Source: Cyclina sinensis (lineage: Eukaryota > Mollusca > Bivalvia > Venerida > Veneridae). From it: a DNA stretch of 64,000 nucleotides. A program made the position numbers and the translations under genes. How positions within the stretch are numbered: position 1 is the stretch's first letter; the number at the start of each line of letters is the position of its first letter. The stretch spans positions 21,656,011 through 21,720,010 of the forward strand of contig JAAONU010000014.1 of the NCBI GenBank assembly GCA_012932295.1. Direction: 5' to 3'. Of this stretch, positions 48,901-61,165 are shown one piece after another. Below the pieces are notes generated by a model. It was not told the origin of the DNA and searched no databases. It was given only the letters and a program-made list of their open reading frames with translations.

Positions 48901-51900
48901 GAGCCAATTATTACAATTTTTTCTTGAAGCTTAATATATGTATATATTCTCTATTCTTAAAAGACAAAAAAGAAAAAAAAAACACTTGCCAAAAACAGTT
49001 CCAAATTAGTACTAAAAAATCTTAATATGTTGTTTTTTTTAAACATATTTACAACTGAAAAACAACTGAGTGAATCACAGTAGAATGAAATTATGGTGTA
49101 GTGCAAATTCATTCTTCAGTCCCTCCATTACTTCATAGTGAAAGGAAAGATATGATTATATGAAAAAAAGTATCAGGTCTGTTGTCCATTTTAGAAATTG
49201 CGATGCAGTTATGTACTTAAATTTTTCATTGTACATCTTTGTGAAAAGAGTTGTTTTAAACTTGTACATAGTTATCATAAGTGAATAAAGACTTACCTGA
49301 TTAACATGATTACAGGTGTGTTTGCTCCAACATTATTTTCTAAGATATTTGGTGACCTACAGTGTGAAAAATGTGAAATCAACAGTACATCAATCAGCTT
49401 GGGAAATCATACATCAGGCCTGCAGTGTACTGGATGTGTACAGTCAGTGGTAAATCATTTAAATTTCCTTGCTGATAAAGTAGAGATGTTATAAAGCCCT
49501 TTCCTTCATTGTCTGCACTTTCTTTGCTTTGAATAATGATCCCTCAAATTGACACCCTTTATGATTCATATTGAAGCAAGCAATTTGTTTTTCTCGGGTA
49601 AACTTTCTTTATCTCAGTTGCCACAGATCTGGAGGTCATAAACAAGTCTTAAACATTTTTTGGCAAGGTGTTTAGTATGTCTTTCTGCCAAGTGATTAAT
49701 TGCAGGTTTTGATTCCTTTTCTGATCTTGCAAAGCTAATTGGTTGAGTAGTGGATATGCTATGCTTGTTTGCTTCCTCAGGTATCATGTTTACACATGTT
49801 AGAACAGGTTGACATATCAAAATTGACTGTCTGAAGTTATAGTGTGAACAGTCAAGTGCATTGTCTAAACAATGCTGTTGCAAGCCTTGAGACCAAGAAA
49901 GCTTAAAGGTTATGATTGCTACAGAAAGTGGTCATTTACACCTGCTGGCTTTAGGGACTGTAGTGTAAGGCAAGGTTTCTTCCTTTGTCAACTACAAAAA
50001 TGTGTGCCTGAATTGAACATAGGGGCATGGGTAAAAACTAGCAGTTAGATCTTAATTTGCACTATTTTTCCTTGATGTAACCTTTATCTGACATGGCATA
50101 TGATTGTAACAAACATTTACTATAATATTACAGCTTGGTTTGGATGGAGACAAGTCCCTGTACAACAAACACATTCAGCCTCTGGTATATGCCATAGCAT
50201 TACTCCTTCCTATCTCATACATTATTGGTGTTGTGTTTACTCTGAGGACTCATACTTCTTATGTATATGATGAGTTTTATGAACAGGTTGCAGAGGAGGG
50301 TGGTCCAGACCGTGAGTATATTAACAACACTTACATCAAAACATAATTCTTTCAACCTGTGATGAACCTGATCTTTTAGTTCATGTAAATTAAATTAATG
50401 TATCTTTCTTTCCTGGCAAAAGGTACTGAAGGGACCTTAACTTGTTGTTGTAACACATGATTTCTTTTCGAGTCGGTTTGAATTCTTTTGATCATGTCTG
50501 AACTGTAACAAAACTTGTAAAAGTTGTGGATTGTTGCACAAGGTACTCTTTCTGCCAAGTTATTTTTCTTTAAAAAAATGATCAAAAATGGTCATAATAG
50601 AAACACTTGATAAATAAGAACTATTTCCTTCTATTGAAAATTGCTTGACTTGAATGTTATGAATCTGTGGGAGATTTTCTTCCCTGCTTTCACCCTTTCT
50701 CCACGTTAGTAGAAAGCCTTGGATAAGTATTACACCTTGGTACTCATAAAGTCTTTTAGAGAAGAAAGCAAAATGATGTTAATATTATATAATATTGTTT
50801 TGAAAAATGTTCCTTGAGGCATAATTATATCTGATCTGCTTCTTTTACAGATCATGGTGCACCACAGTGGTCCAGAATTAAAAGTGGCTGTATATTGTTA
50901 TTTTGTGCCACTATGATTGCACTGTGTGCAGATCTGATAGCAGAAAATATACAGGAACTTTTAGAGACCTCAGACGTGTCAGAGGTAAGTCTCTGATTTC
51001 TCTTTACCAATTTCCTCTCTATAGAAAATAAAAATTTCTATGGTACAGTTTTTTCTGATTGTGAGCTACAAGTGTCTGTGTTTTTTTGTATGAATTAGCA
51101 TTTCTGTGGTAAGGGATATTTGCCTTGATTGATATCAAAGTAACAAGTGATTTACATGCTGTTGTTTGAGTCTTCACATATCTGGCTTGTTATTAGAGAA
51201 AAAAATCTGATCTTTTAGTTTGCTTAGATTTCTTTCACTTGACCATTGTTAGGTCAAATGCTGACTAGACTTCTCTGAGAGTTTGTTGAAAAGGGTTGTT
51301 AACCTGGTTATACACAAACACATTTGAATTGAGACATACTTCATTCTTTCTTCATTATAAAAATTCTTATGTATGCTAGAATGAGATGAAATGAATATTT
51401 TATAATTTAACTGCCATGCTGCAGGCATTTTTTGGCTTGAAAAATTTAGAATGAAATGTTTATTATTACTCTACAGAAATGATGTATTTATTTATGATAT
51501 AAATGATTTCAGTATTTCATTGGTGTAACAATGATAGCTATGATACCAGAGTTACCTGAGATTGTCAATGGAATACAGTTTGCTCTACAAAATAATGTAA
51601 ACTTAGGGTAAGCCCTGCTAACTTCTAAATATTCTCAAAATATCTATTTAAAAGTTAACTAAATAGAATAAAAGATTGTGAAAATTTATGCCACACATTG
51701 TGACTTACTTAGAGGCAATTTATTTAAGAGATGAAAATTGAAAGAAAATTTAGTTCCTATATATTTTAGAATTGAAGCCATTAGTATTTGAAAACCAGAT
51801 GTTATATGCAAAGCCTGCCTGACTGAAAGTTCAACTAAACTGAATCCATTCATTTGAAGCATAGGTGAACAAGGGTATTTGATAATAACATATGTTGTAT

Positions 51901-54248
51901 TTTCATATGTTGTGTGGCATTGTTTTGTTACAGTATAACAGTGAAATGTTTATGAATTTCAGAATTGAAATTGGCACCAATACAGCCATTCAGGTCTGCT
52001 TGATTCAAGTTCCAGCTCTGATTCTCATTAATCTTATTTATGTAAGTATTTTTTTCCCTTTGTAATACAGAAATTTGATAAATCATGTATGATGCTGATT
52101 TGTATGTTAGTACATCTTCATTTTGTTTTTTGGAAGTGATATCTTTATTGCAGGAAAGTAAACTTCAGGTTATAAGAATGTTTGAAACACATAAAAAAGG
52201 TCACTCTGTTAATTTCATATACATGTGCAGTGTATATTGAACTCAGCAAATGCTTCTACATTGAAGCTTTATATGGTAGATGCACAAAACATTTAACTTA
52301 AAAGGAGTAAGAAGAGGAAGTCAGAAAATACGCTCTTTTAGTACTGCTGATAACAAGGTCTGAATTAGGACTAGCACAATATCTATCTATCTGAGTTTAT
52401 TTATTGTCTGTTCTTGTTGTCCGTAAGACCGACACCCCCCTGCAGAGATTAGTTTATTATATGTTGTGGGCCATGTGGGGTATAGTGCAAGACACAGAAA
52501 GTGTCGCATTTCAGAGACACCCCTGTTTTTTTGGCTTGTTCAGTGTACAATGATGATACATGGGACCTCTGTTTAATGTCTCATCTGAAAGACAATTAGT
52601 AATATTAGTAGAGGAGTTGGGGATTGATTTTGAGACCCCTGGGTTACCAGTCCAGGGCGTCACCACTCGACCACTGATCAGCTCTGCTAGTACATTAGAA
52701 ATTCTTTTGTATTGCTGTAGTCATTCTCAAAAGGTTGTACCTATGTAAAGCTATTATTTCCTAGAAAAAATATGCTGTACTCTACTTACAATTTGTATGT
52801 TGACAGAGCTTTAAAAGACTATCAAGTTGCATTTGGTTAACCCAATATGAGGGTAATTTTATGCAGAACCTCTGTTTTCCTCAAACTCATTCTGATTGAC
52901 TTAATTTTTATTTTCAGCCAATGAATTTTATCCTTGTATTTAATGATGTACACCTGTGGGCTGTGATTTTCTCTGTGATTGTGATCAACTACATTTTCCA
53001 AGATGGCAAGACTGACTATTTCCAAGGTATGGGTAGTTCTAGGACTAATGTGCAGCCTAGAACCTTGAAACAGATTAGTCAGAATTGTTATACTGTTCCC
53101 AAGCTTTTTATGTTGGATGTTAAAAAGAATTTGTCTTCCCACTAAATGATGACATACATATATCTGTTTATTACATAAGTGTCTTCCTGAGATGGGAACA
53201 ACTTAAGGGGCATAACTTGAGCAGTTTTCGTACAGGTCTGTGCCAAATATGAAAGCTCTTTGAGAAGACTTTTTGTTAATTTCTAATATGTCTTCCTAAA
53301 AACAAGTAAATCTTTCCAGCAGAGCTTATAATGAACCTACAGGCATAATACTAGCAATCTTTGTTTCTCATGTTTAGTTGTACTACAAGAAGGTACATGT
53401 TAAATATGAAAAACATGAATATATTTTTAATATTAAATATCTATATATCGATCACTATGTAAAACAAGTGACAAGTGGTTCAGCAAATAATTACCCTAAG
53501 GGCATAATTTAGCAATCTTTATAACAGTTCTCTAGACAGTGCTAGATGCAAGACATGAAAGCTCTTAAGGTTTTCCTGTATAGCTCTTTGGAAAACAAGT
53601 GTTCTTGACCCCAGGAGCATAATTTTAGTAAATTTTGTTCATGCCAACTAGACAATATTACCAGCCTTACTGAAGTACTTAATCTCCCTATGATGGGCCC
53701 ATTCCATTCTAGCTTCTTGATAATCTGGATTTCCAGTATTGTTATTTCCCCAGTTAATGATTGCATCTTATGATGTGTCTTGACAGTTTACTGATTTGTT
53801 GATACTGATACTGATACTGCTTACTTGACTGTACACATGGTATGCTAACTTAGAGTGTAAACTTCTAAAGCATGACAAATTTTAAATCATCAGAGACAGA
53901 TTATCATTATATTTTGAAAATACATTTAGATGGATTGTTGGATAAATAAAGATTCATTCAATTTATATGCAAAATGTTTCCTTCTAAGCTCTAGGTATCA
54001 CATTAACAAAGTTAATAAATCCTCAGGTTGACCTTAATAATTTTGTAAGAAACATCTGTGTCTTAACAAAGGCCTGTAGAAACTACATATTATTTTGCCT
54101 TTAAATGCAGATGTAAGCTTGAAAGTTTTTAATGGCCTTTATCTCAAATTTTGCATTTTATTTTCCAGGTTCAGCTCTTGTGGCAATATATGTGATCTTA
54201 CTGTGTATGTACTACTTTGTTCCCACACCAGAGAGTGCAAAGTGTTGA
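39973..54248 (+). CDS. YccF-CAX cation/H+ antiporter (VNX1-like), 20 coding exons, complete
   Basis: Coding exons: 39973-40111, 40870-41003, 41762-41870, 42366-42482, 42679-42740, 43309-43464, 43823-43936, 45093-45276, 45708-45805, 46254-46318, 46809-46960, 47233-47264, 47985-48084, 49316-49449, 50134-50311, 50851-50984, 51513-51607, 51963-52041, 52918-53026, 54169-54248. Phases close to 756 residues. Residues 1-127 are polar and cytosolic-like. About 128-277 is a YccF (DUF307) domain in two halves (LTIIGRAYAPFCLRMAKYYL; WPFGK; FFVVTIPIAK). About 335-756 is a Na_Ca_ex/CAX exchanger. Motif c-1 is GAVLNATFGSIVELILY (403-419, acidic E415). Motif c-2 is MIPELPEIVNGIQFALQNN (E649, E652), not the usual GNAAEH. 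The layout matches yeast VNX1, a vacuolar monovalent cation/H+ antiporter, so a vacuolar or lysosomal exchanger is inferred. The ion is uncertain. The junction after 45276 is the least certain (45272 with a later acceptor also fits). Confidence 0.93.
41220..41470. repeat. Dispersed repeat in antiporter intron
   Basis: Contains CAAGGTCACCAGTGG and GGGCCATCATGGCTCTC, related to the GAGCCATCATGGCCATC at 48860. No coding content. Confidence 0.35.
44280..44830. repeat. GTCTGTC-type dispersed repeat in antiporter intron 7
   Basis: Contains CTGTCTGTCTGTC, GTCAGAGTTATTGCCC and GCTGAGTTATGGCCCTTGAA, typical of the other molluscan-type repeats in this window (20490, 58370). It carries no open frame of note. 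Confidence 0.5.
48225..48880. repeat. GTCTGTC-type dispersed repeat in antiporter intron 13
   Basis: Begins at AGAGTTATTGCCCTTTAG and ends near GTGAGCACTTAAGAGCCATC. An internal part is duplicated imperfectly (AAAATTTATTGTGGTCTATG and GAAATTTATTCTGATCTGTG, about 180 bp apart). Confidence 0.45.
52430..52700 (-). mobile_element. tRNA-Ser-like SINE, copy 2, in antiporter intron 18
   Basis: On the minus strand the head has A box TGGTCGAGTGG and an anticodon-arm-like CTGGA-CTGGTAA-CCCAG, then a diverged B box. The body shares GTTTAATGTCTCATCTG with the copy at 24586-24785. Confidence 0.6.
53180..53660. repeat. Dispersed repeat in antiporter intron 19
   Basis: Contains repeated GGGCATAA...AGCA(A/G)T and ATGAAAGCTCTT segments (about 53210-53260 and 53500-53565), the form of the other AGTTATGCCCC repeats here. 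Confidence 0.35.
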
Positions 54249-55379
54249 GACCTTAAAATGAGACTTTATACCCAACTACCCTACTTTTAGACTCTAGAAA
54301 ATGCCAGTTATTTTTCCATCAGTGCAGCCATGCTGACTACTACTGCGCTGTAACAAAACCTTATGTAAACAGCTTGTTAATCATCATGTGAAGAATGGCT
54401 TGTGAAAGTTTTGCTGAGATGAACATTTTTGAAAAGTGTTTGACAGTGTGGGAGGTAAAATGTGTTGACTGCGATGAATGGCTGAACAAGCATATTTCAA
54501 AATGAGTGCTTTTATTTATGTAAGAATTAATTTTACTGAGATTCTAATGTATGTGATATTTCATCTAGTACCTAACCTTAAATTTTGAAATTTATCATTT
54601 TTAAATTATCTCTTGCTTGAAGTGCTTATTTTTGTTTTTACATCTTTAAATTTAATCTAAAATTCCATAAAAGATGTTGAGGAGGAAGTGTTCAAGGGGC
54701 TAGAGGGCAGACTCCCAATCCAGAGGTTCATATCCCACCAGGGGTGAGAATCTACAGTGACTTTCTGCAATCCTCAATGTTGCTGCGAGTACTGGTTTGA
54801 ATCCAGGAAGTATCACCAGTAACTGTTTTCTATTTGATGCCACAACACTTATATATGATGTACAGTCAAACTTGTGCTAATTGGAACTTGTGATTAGCAG
54901 TCACCTTTGGACAACAGTCAATCTGACTTTCTCCCAACCTAAAATGCTCTAAAAATAGGCCGGGAATAATGGTCACCTGTCGACCATAGCCAGTGGTCAG
55001 CAAAAAACCATCCTATGACTGGTTAAGATCTGTGAACAATGGTCAATGAATTGTATGATGGTGGTCATTCATAATATTCATTAATTAAAAAGACACATCA
55101 AAAGCTATCTTCGAAAGGTGCTAAAACAAGCACAGATATTATTTTTGATGATTCGGCAAGGTGTGCCAGTACATTTGAGAGCTTGATTGTTAAGTTTGTA
55201 GAGCATGTTCCTAATGTGTTAATTAGTTTCTTTCTCAGGTCATTGATGTTTTAAATCCCAGCTATTATTGTATCTAATAATGTTATTGTTTTTTTTTTAT
55301 GATTACTGACAGAATCCTTGAAATAGAAACAGTTCGTCAGCACTGTGATTTTATTATTTCTGTTCAAAATAGTCTCATT
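54249..55379 (+). other. Antiporter 3' UTR and flank with tRNA-like repeat
   Basis: The 3' UTR starts at 54249. I saw no canonical AATAAA soon after the stop; ATTAAA occurs at about 55082. At about 54685-54840 is a tRNA-like segment with a B-box-like GGTTCATATCC, probably SINE-derived. Where the transcript ends is not determined. Confidence 0.35.
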
Positions 55380-57090
55380 AATCCCCTTCCCCAAAGCGGG
55401 GAAAGGATTATAGGAATGGCCTCCATCTGTCAGTCCGTCTGTCCGTCCGTCTGAAACACTTCTGTGTCTGCTCCATAACTTTGAAACCGCTGAAAATTTT
55501 TTGAAATAACTTAGCACAAGTGATCACCATTATGAGACGATGTGCAGAGCGCAATAATTGGGTTGCTACCCCCAAGGTCAAGGTCACACTTAAAGGTCAA
55601 GTGTTAAAAAGTCTACATTTCGTGTCCGCTCCATAACTTTTAAACCGCTGAAAATTTTTTGAAATAACTAGGCACAAGTGATCAACATTATAATATGATG
55701 TGCAGAGCACAAAAATTGGGTTGCTAACCCCAAGGTCAAGGTCACACTTAAAGGTCAAGTGTTAAAAGTCTACATTTCGTGTCCGCTCCATAACTTTTAA
55801 TCCACTGAAAAATTTTTGAAATAACTTGGCACAAATGATCACCAATAATTGGGTTGCTTCCCATAAGGTCAAGGCCACAGTTAAAGGTCAAATACAGTAA
55901 AACCTCAATAATGAGACCACGTCTGGGACCAGCAATAAGTGGTCTTAATATTGAGTTGGTCCTAAAATTGAGTTCAGATGATGACATGAAGGTGTATGGT
56001 AGATTTATCGACCCAGTGTGTGTTTTGCGTCAATTGTAGTGTCACTGAGCATAACTTATTCGTTTTATTTGTCCTTACTTTGATAACTAATGATTTGATC
56101 AGAATAATGGTCAATATATGGTTAAATCTTTATAAATTGCAAAAAATATTGTTTGGGTATACTTTTCTTTCAGTCTGTTAAGTAACCTTTGCTCGGCTAT
56201 CATGTCTGTATTTCTTAACTAAAGAGATCATATTCAATCAAAATAAAAATGTAAAGTGATACGTAAATCTAACAAAATTTTGGATTTTAGTGTTGCATTA
56301 ATTCGTTTGCGTATCAATAAGTGACTATAACAATAGAAAATTTATCGTGCAGTAAGCCGCAGTCTACTCTAATAAGGGTGTCATAAACAATTAAACCGAT
56401 AACTACCAACCTTAAAGTAAATTATCCACACCTGGATCCTTCTGACCTGTCAAATTATCAATTTACACCGATTAACACGAGGTGCCCATTATGTACATGT
56501 TGTGTAAATAAGTTTGCCGACTTCGACCTTTGATGAATAGCTAAAGTCAACAGCTGCCCGTTTTGTTCCGTTCTGGTCGCGGTCGTAATTTCGAGTTCAA
56601 AAAAGGTTTGTATTTTCATTCGGGACCGGAAATTGCGGTCGCAATACGCAATATTGAGTTGGTCTTATTACTGAGTTTAACTAACAATAGAATATATAGT
56701 AAAAAAATCGGGACCAGAAGAAAATGTTCGTAATATTGAGTTGGTCTGTATATTGAGTTGGTCGCATCGTGAGTTTTTACTGTATCCACATTTCACGTCT
56801 GCTCTATAACTTACTAACTTGTCATTCGAAAAGTTTTTTATTACTTTGCACAAATGATCACCACTATGGCAGGATGTGCAGAACCCAACTTCCAGGTTGC
56901 TACCCCCAAGGTCAAGCTTAAATGTTCTCCATAACTTTTTGACTTTATAGAAGATTTTAAATAACTTGGCACAAATAATTACTATCATGAGACTATGTGC
57001 CTATAATATGCATGGCACAACATCAAGGTCATGGTTTGTTAAAGGTCAAGAAGTACATATTCATGTCTGCTGCAGAAGGGGGATTTAGCT
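55380..57090. repeat. AAGGTCA-rich tandem repeat, interrupted by a MITE
   Basis: Starts with a hairpin CCCCAAAGCGGGG and a CTGTCCGTCCGTC run. Units of about 155-165 bp follow, containing CCATAACTTTTAAACCGCTG, GTGATCACCATTATGAG, GGTTGCTACCCCCAAGGTCA and CACACTTAAAGGTCAAG. About three units precede the MITE at 55895-56782 and about two partial units follow it. Confidence 0.75.
55893..56784. mobile_element. pogo/Tigger-like MITE, 888 bp, TA duplication
   Basis: The element is 55895-56782. The left end CAGTAAAACCTCAATAATG is matched on the minus strand at the right end by CAGTAAAAACTCACGATG. TA flanks both sides. Ends of the form CAGTAAAACCTC are known from pogo/Tigger elements of the Tc1/mariner superfamily. 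ATATTGAGTTGGTC motifs recur near both ends. Removing it rejoins a host repeat unit at AAAGGTCAAATA and TCCACATTTCACG, which confirms the boundaries. Confidence 0.8.
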
Positions 57091-57384
57091 GTCCTTCAGA
57101 CTGCCTTGTTAATATTATTTGTCAGACAAAGCCTCACTTTTGTACGAAAAATGTCTAAACAGAAATTTCTAACACTATAGGAATGTGTAAACTTGATTAA
57201 ACTTAATGACAGTGGTAAAAGTGTTAGGGTGATAGAAGTAAAATTGATACTAACAAACTCACAATGATTATGATTATAAAGATTAAATGAACAAGAAATG
57301 TTTGTAAAACATAAATGCCCCCCAGCAGCACCTAATTGCTTGTGATTGGGCCAAAGCATACTCTAGTTATTGATCAGAAACCAT

Positions 57385-58195
57385 TTTTAGGATCAGGGTC
57401 CCAGTGGCCTTGACCTTTGACCTAATGACCACAAAATCAATAAAGGGTCATCTACTGGTGATGACCAACTAGCATACCAAGTTTGGTGAACCTAGGTCAA
57501 AGCGTTCTCTAGTTATTGATCAGAAACCGTTTTTAAGATGAAAGTCTCTGTGATCTTGACCTTTGACCTAATGACCTCAAAGTCAATAGGGGTCATCTAC
57601 TGGTGATGACCAACCAGTATACCAAGTTTGGTGAACCTAGGTCAAAGCGTTCTCTAGTTATTGATCAGAAACCGTTTTTAGGATGAAGGTCCCTGTGAGC
57701 TTGACCTTTGACCTAATGACCTCAAAATCAATAGGGGTCATCTACTGGGTATGACCAACCAGCAAACCAAGTTTGGTGAACCTAGGTCAAAGCATTCTCT
57801 AGTTTTTGGTCGGAAACCGTTTCTACCTACAAGGTCAATGTGACCTTGACCTTTGACCCCTTGACCCCAAAATCAATAGGGGTCATCTACTGGTGATGGA
57901 CAATCATCCTACCAAGTTTGAAATTCCTAGGCTTAAGCGTTCTTTAGTTATTGGTCGGAAACCGTTTCTACCTACAAGGTCAATGTGACCTTGACCTTTG
58001 ACCCCTTGACCCCAAAATCAATAGGGGTCATCTACTGGTGATGGACAATCATCCTACCAAGTTTGAAGTTCCTAGGCCTAAGCATTCTTTAGTTATTGGT
58101 CGGAAACCATTTGGTCTACGGACCGACCGACAGACAGACAAATGCAAAGCAATATACCCCCACTTCTTTGAAGAGGGGGCATAATAAATGGTGAT
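57385..58195. repeat. Tandem repeat, about 145-bp unit, TGACCTTTGACC-rich
   Basis: Five copies marked by CTTGACCTTTGACC at about 57404, 57556, 57701, 57853 and 57981, each followed by AATAGGGGTCATCTACTGG and ACCAAGTTTG. The end (58115-58195: GACCGACCGACAGACAGAC, then GGGGGCATAAT) is the inverse of the start of the repeat at 20490. No coding capacity. Confidence 0.85.
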
Positions 58196-58369
58196 AATAT
58201 CTCTTTTTCATTCCTAAATGTATGTTCTGTTAATTTGTATTACTTTTAATCTAAATTTGACCTTAGTTTGTCTCTCATTCAATCCAAGGATGGTCAGTCC
58301 GTCTCACTTCCCGAAAAAAGGTCACCCCTGAACAAAAGGCCATTTTTGCGTCGCTCTTTCGAAGAAACG

Positions 58370-58850
58370 GCGGTACATAGGGATCGCTTTGTCCATCAGT
58401 CTGTTGGTCCATTGGTTATGAAAACTTAAAGTTGGCAATAACTTTGCCATTTCTTAACATTTCATCATCAAACTTTCAAATCATATTGCTTACAACAACA
58501 GGGTCAAAATCTTTAGTAGGTCAAGGTCACATGTGACAGAGTTATGCCCCTTTTTGTACTTGGATTTTGTCACGAAAACTTAACATTGGCTATAACTATG
58601 CCATTTCTAATATTTCTTCATCAAACTTTCCAATTGTAATGCTTACAATAGTATCACGTACGACATAGGGATCGCTTTGTCTGTCTGTCCGTCTATCGGG
58701 AAAACTTAACGTTTGCAATAACTTTGCCATTTCTAAACATTTCTTCATCAAACTTTCAAATTGTATTACTTATGACAACAGGGTCGTGATGATGCAAAAA
58801 TCTTTAGGTCAAGGTCACATTTAGCAGAGTTATGCCCCTTTTTGTACTTG
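58370..58850. repeat. Dispersed repeat, two to three imperfect units
   Basis: Shared blocks: ATAGGGATCGCTTTGTC at about 58377 and 58665; GCAATAACTTTGCCATTTCT (and a variant) at about 58434, 58590 and 58711; GAGTTATGCCCCTTTTTGTA at about 58540 and 58828. Confidence 0.7.
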
Positions 58851-61165
58851 GACTAGCATGCTGTCTTTACCAGCAGGCTCGTGTTTACTGTTTTTGTTAT
58901 TCTAACAAAGTATCCAAGGGTGACACAAGTATTCAACTGAACACCCATCTTCCCTTGGCTGACCTTTGTTCACAAGTTCGACTGTATTTAATTTGTATTT
59001 TTTTATTTCACTTATCATTTTGTTTGCTTTAACTTAGCAGCTGTATTAAACAGCCTCGGTAAATTTCAAAAAGAACAAATCAAAATTTTTTACCTCGTAT
59101 CTAAGGGTAAAGTATACAGAATTTTGTAGATATTGTTTTTTTCATGAAAGCACTGTATTGAAAAATATTACCAGTATTTACCATTATCATTTTCTGCTCT
59201 TTCATGTGTGTGAATTAAATGTATTGTTGCTAGAATTTGAAAACCATTGTACTTCAGGTTGTTAAACAGATGTGCCATACATGATTTGTTAGTTTGTTTT
59301 ATAAGATTTAAAGCTAACTTGTACACTTCCACAGTTACAATGTTCTCCAGAAAGAATCAGTAAAAGTATAGTGAAGGTATATTTTTGTACGGTAAAAAGA
59401 ATGTAGAATATAATACATAAACATATATGCAGGGTTAATAGGTATATTCACAACTTTACAACTTCAGTGTTCTCCCCTTTTAGGAAATACTTTTAGTTTG
59501 TCAATATTTCATTCTCTGAAACTTCATGCTTCAGTTCTGAGCTGTGGAGAAAAAACACAATAAAGAAATATAATGACAGCCTGTAACAATAAAACATTGA
59601 CATTCATATCAGTGACCAGCCAGTAACACTCGTAACATAATTGCCTTGGTCTTTCAGACATCAGCATACTCGTCTTTTTTGTAATCTTGTTTTAGAGTGC
59701 AAGTTCTAATTTTTGATTTAAGTATTACTGTTTTATATCACCTGAGCATAAGGGTTAGCTTTTGTGATGGGTCTTTGTCTGTCATACATTGACAAGCAGC
59801 ATACATATAGGGATACATAAGGGAGGGGGGGGGGTGGGGACAGGAAACAAAAAAAATATCTTCTTCCCTGAATCATCCAGAACTTGTTTCTTGTTTTGAA
59901 TATTAGCGTTGTTTATTAGCTGATCTTAGAAAGATTCCTAAAATTTCCCGCCTGTGGTTAGTTTTGGTCCCACCAAGGGGTAACTTGTTTTATTTAGAGA
60001 TATTGAGGCACATACTTAAACATAATGTTTGAAACCACAAGGGCATATTTTTGATAGCAAAAATCATACCTTTGAGTCACGTTTTTTAACTTAGGAATAT
60101 AAAGGGTAACGTTCTTAATCTCTCATTGTTATCCGAAGCCTAGAGCTTTCATATTTTGCATGAAGCATTGTATAATAGACCTTGACAGGCATTTCTAAAA
60201 CCAATCTTCCTGGGCCGGTAATAGCCCCCCTCCCCTAGGATCACTTGCTTTTAATGGAGACGTAGTAGAAAATACAAATGCCTAGAAAACTAGAATGTCC
60301 AATAATAATCCATGGCAAAAAATACTCAACACATCTTATCTGAAACTAAGAGAGTTAGAGCTTTCAGGGTTTGCTTGTAGTTTCCTATAGTGGACCTTTA
60401 CTATGATTGCTAAAATCATACTTGTCATTGGCTCGGCTCAAAGGTTCATATGTTTTATATGTACACATACTGGAAAATTTAAGATCATGTTCTTGTGCAG
60501 TTACTGGTGAGTGATCTACTGCTATTACTGAAAGTTAGTGATAGACATTACCTTCACCTTTTGGGTAACTTGTGTCTTCCAATTAACTTTGTACCTTATA
60601 TGGTATATGGTGTTCAAATTACTTTCTGATTTTATTGTAGTTTAGAATTGAATAAATACTATGTTGTATCATGTAAAGGTTTGTAAATGTGCATTGTTTG
60701 CTTAATACATTTTTTTTGTCAATTCTAATTTTTCATACCATGTTACAGATGCATGTTCAAATTTCTATGTAATGTAAGTTATTAATTCTGTGTTAATAAT
60801 AAGTTTTTTTGTTTTGTTGTGTTATTCATGCTTTACATCACTTTCAAAATATTTTATTTTCAGGTCATAGGGTTATCACAACTTAAAGTTTGTTCCGTGG
60901 TCTGGTAGTTAAACACTACACCGGTAATCATACCTTTACAGGTTTATCCTCTTTAGTTTTACTAAAACACTATTTCATATTGGATGTAAATCGGACATGA
61001 CATGTACGTCTTGCAGGAAAAAGAAACACTGGCACTAATGGAAATAAGATTCTTTTTTAATCTTGCACTTAAACAGAGAATGATAGTGACTAGACTGTTC
61101 TAGGAACATGTGCCATGATTACTCACTATAAGTAAACAGCAAACAGTATCAGGTCTAAAGACATT
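58851..61165. other. Intergenic, no gene seen
   Basis: AT-rich with a G-run near 59824. No splice-supported frame was found on either strand. Confidence 0.4.
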
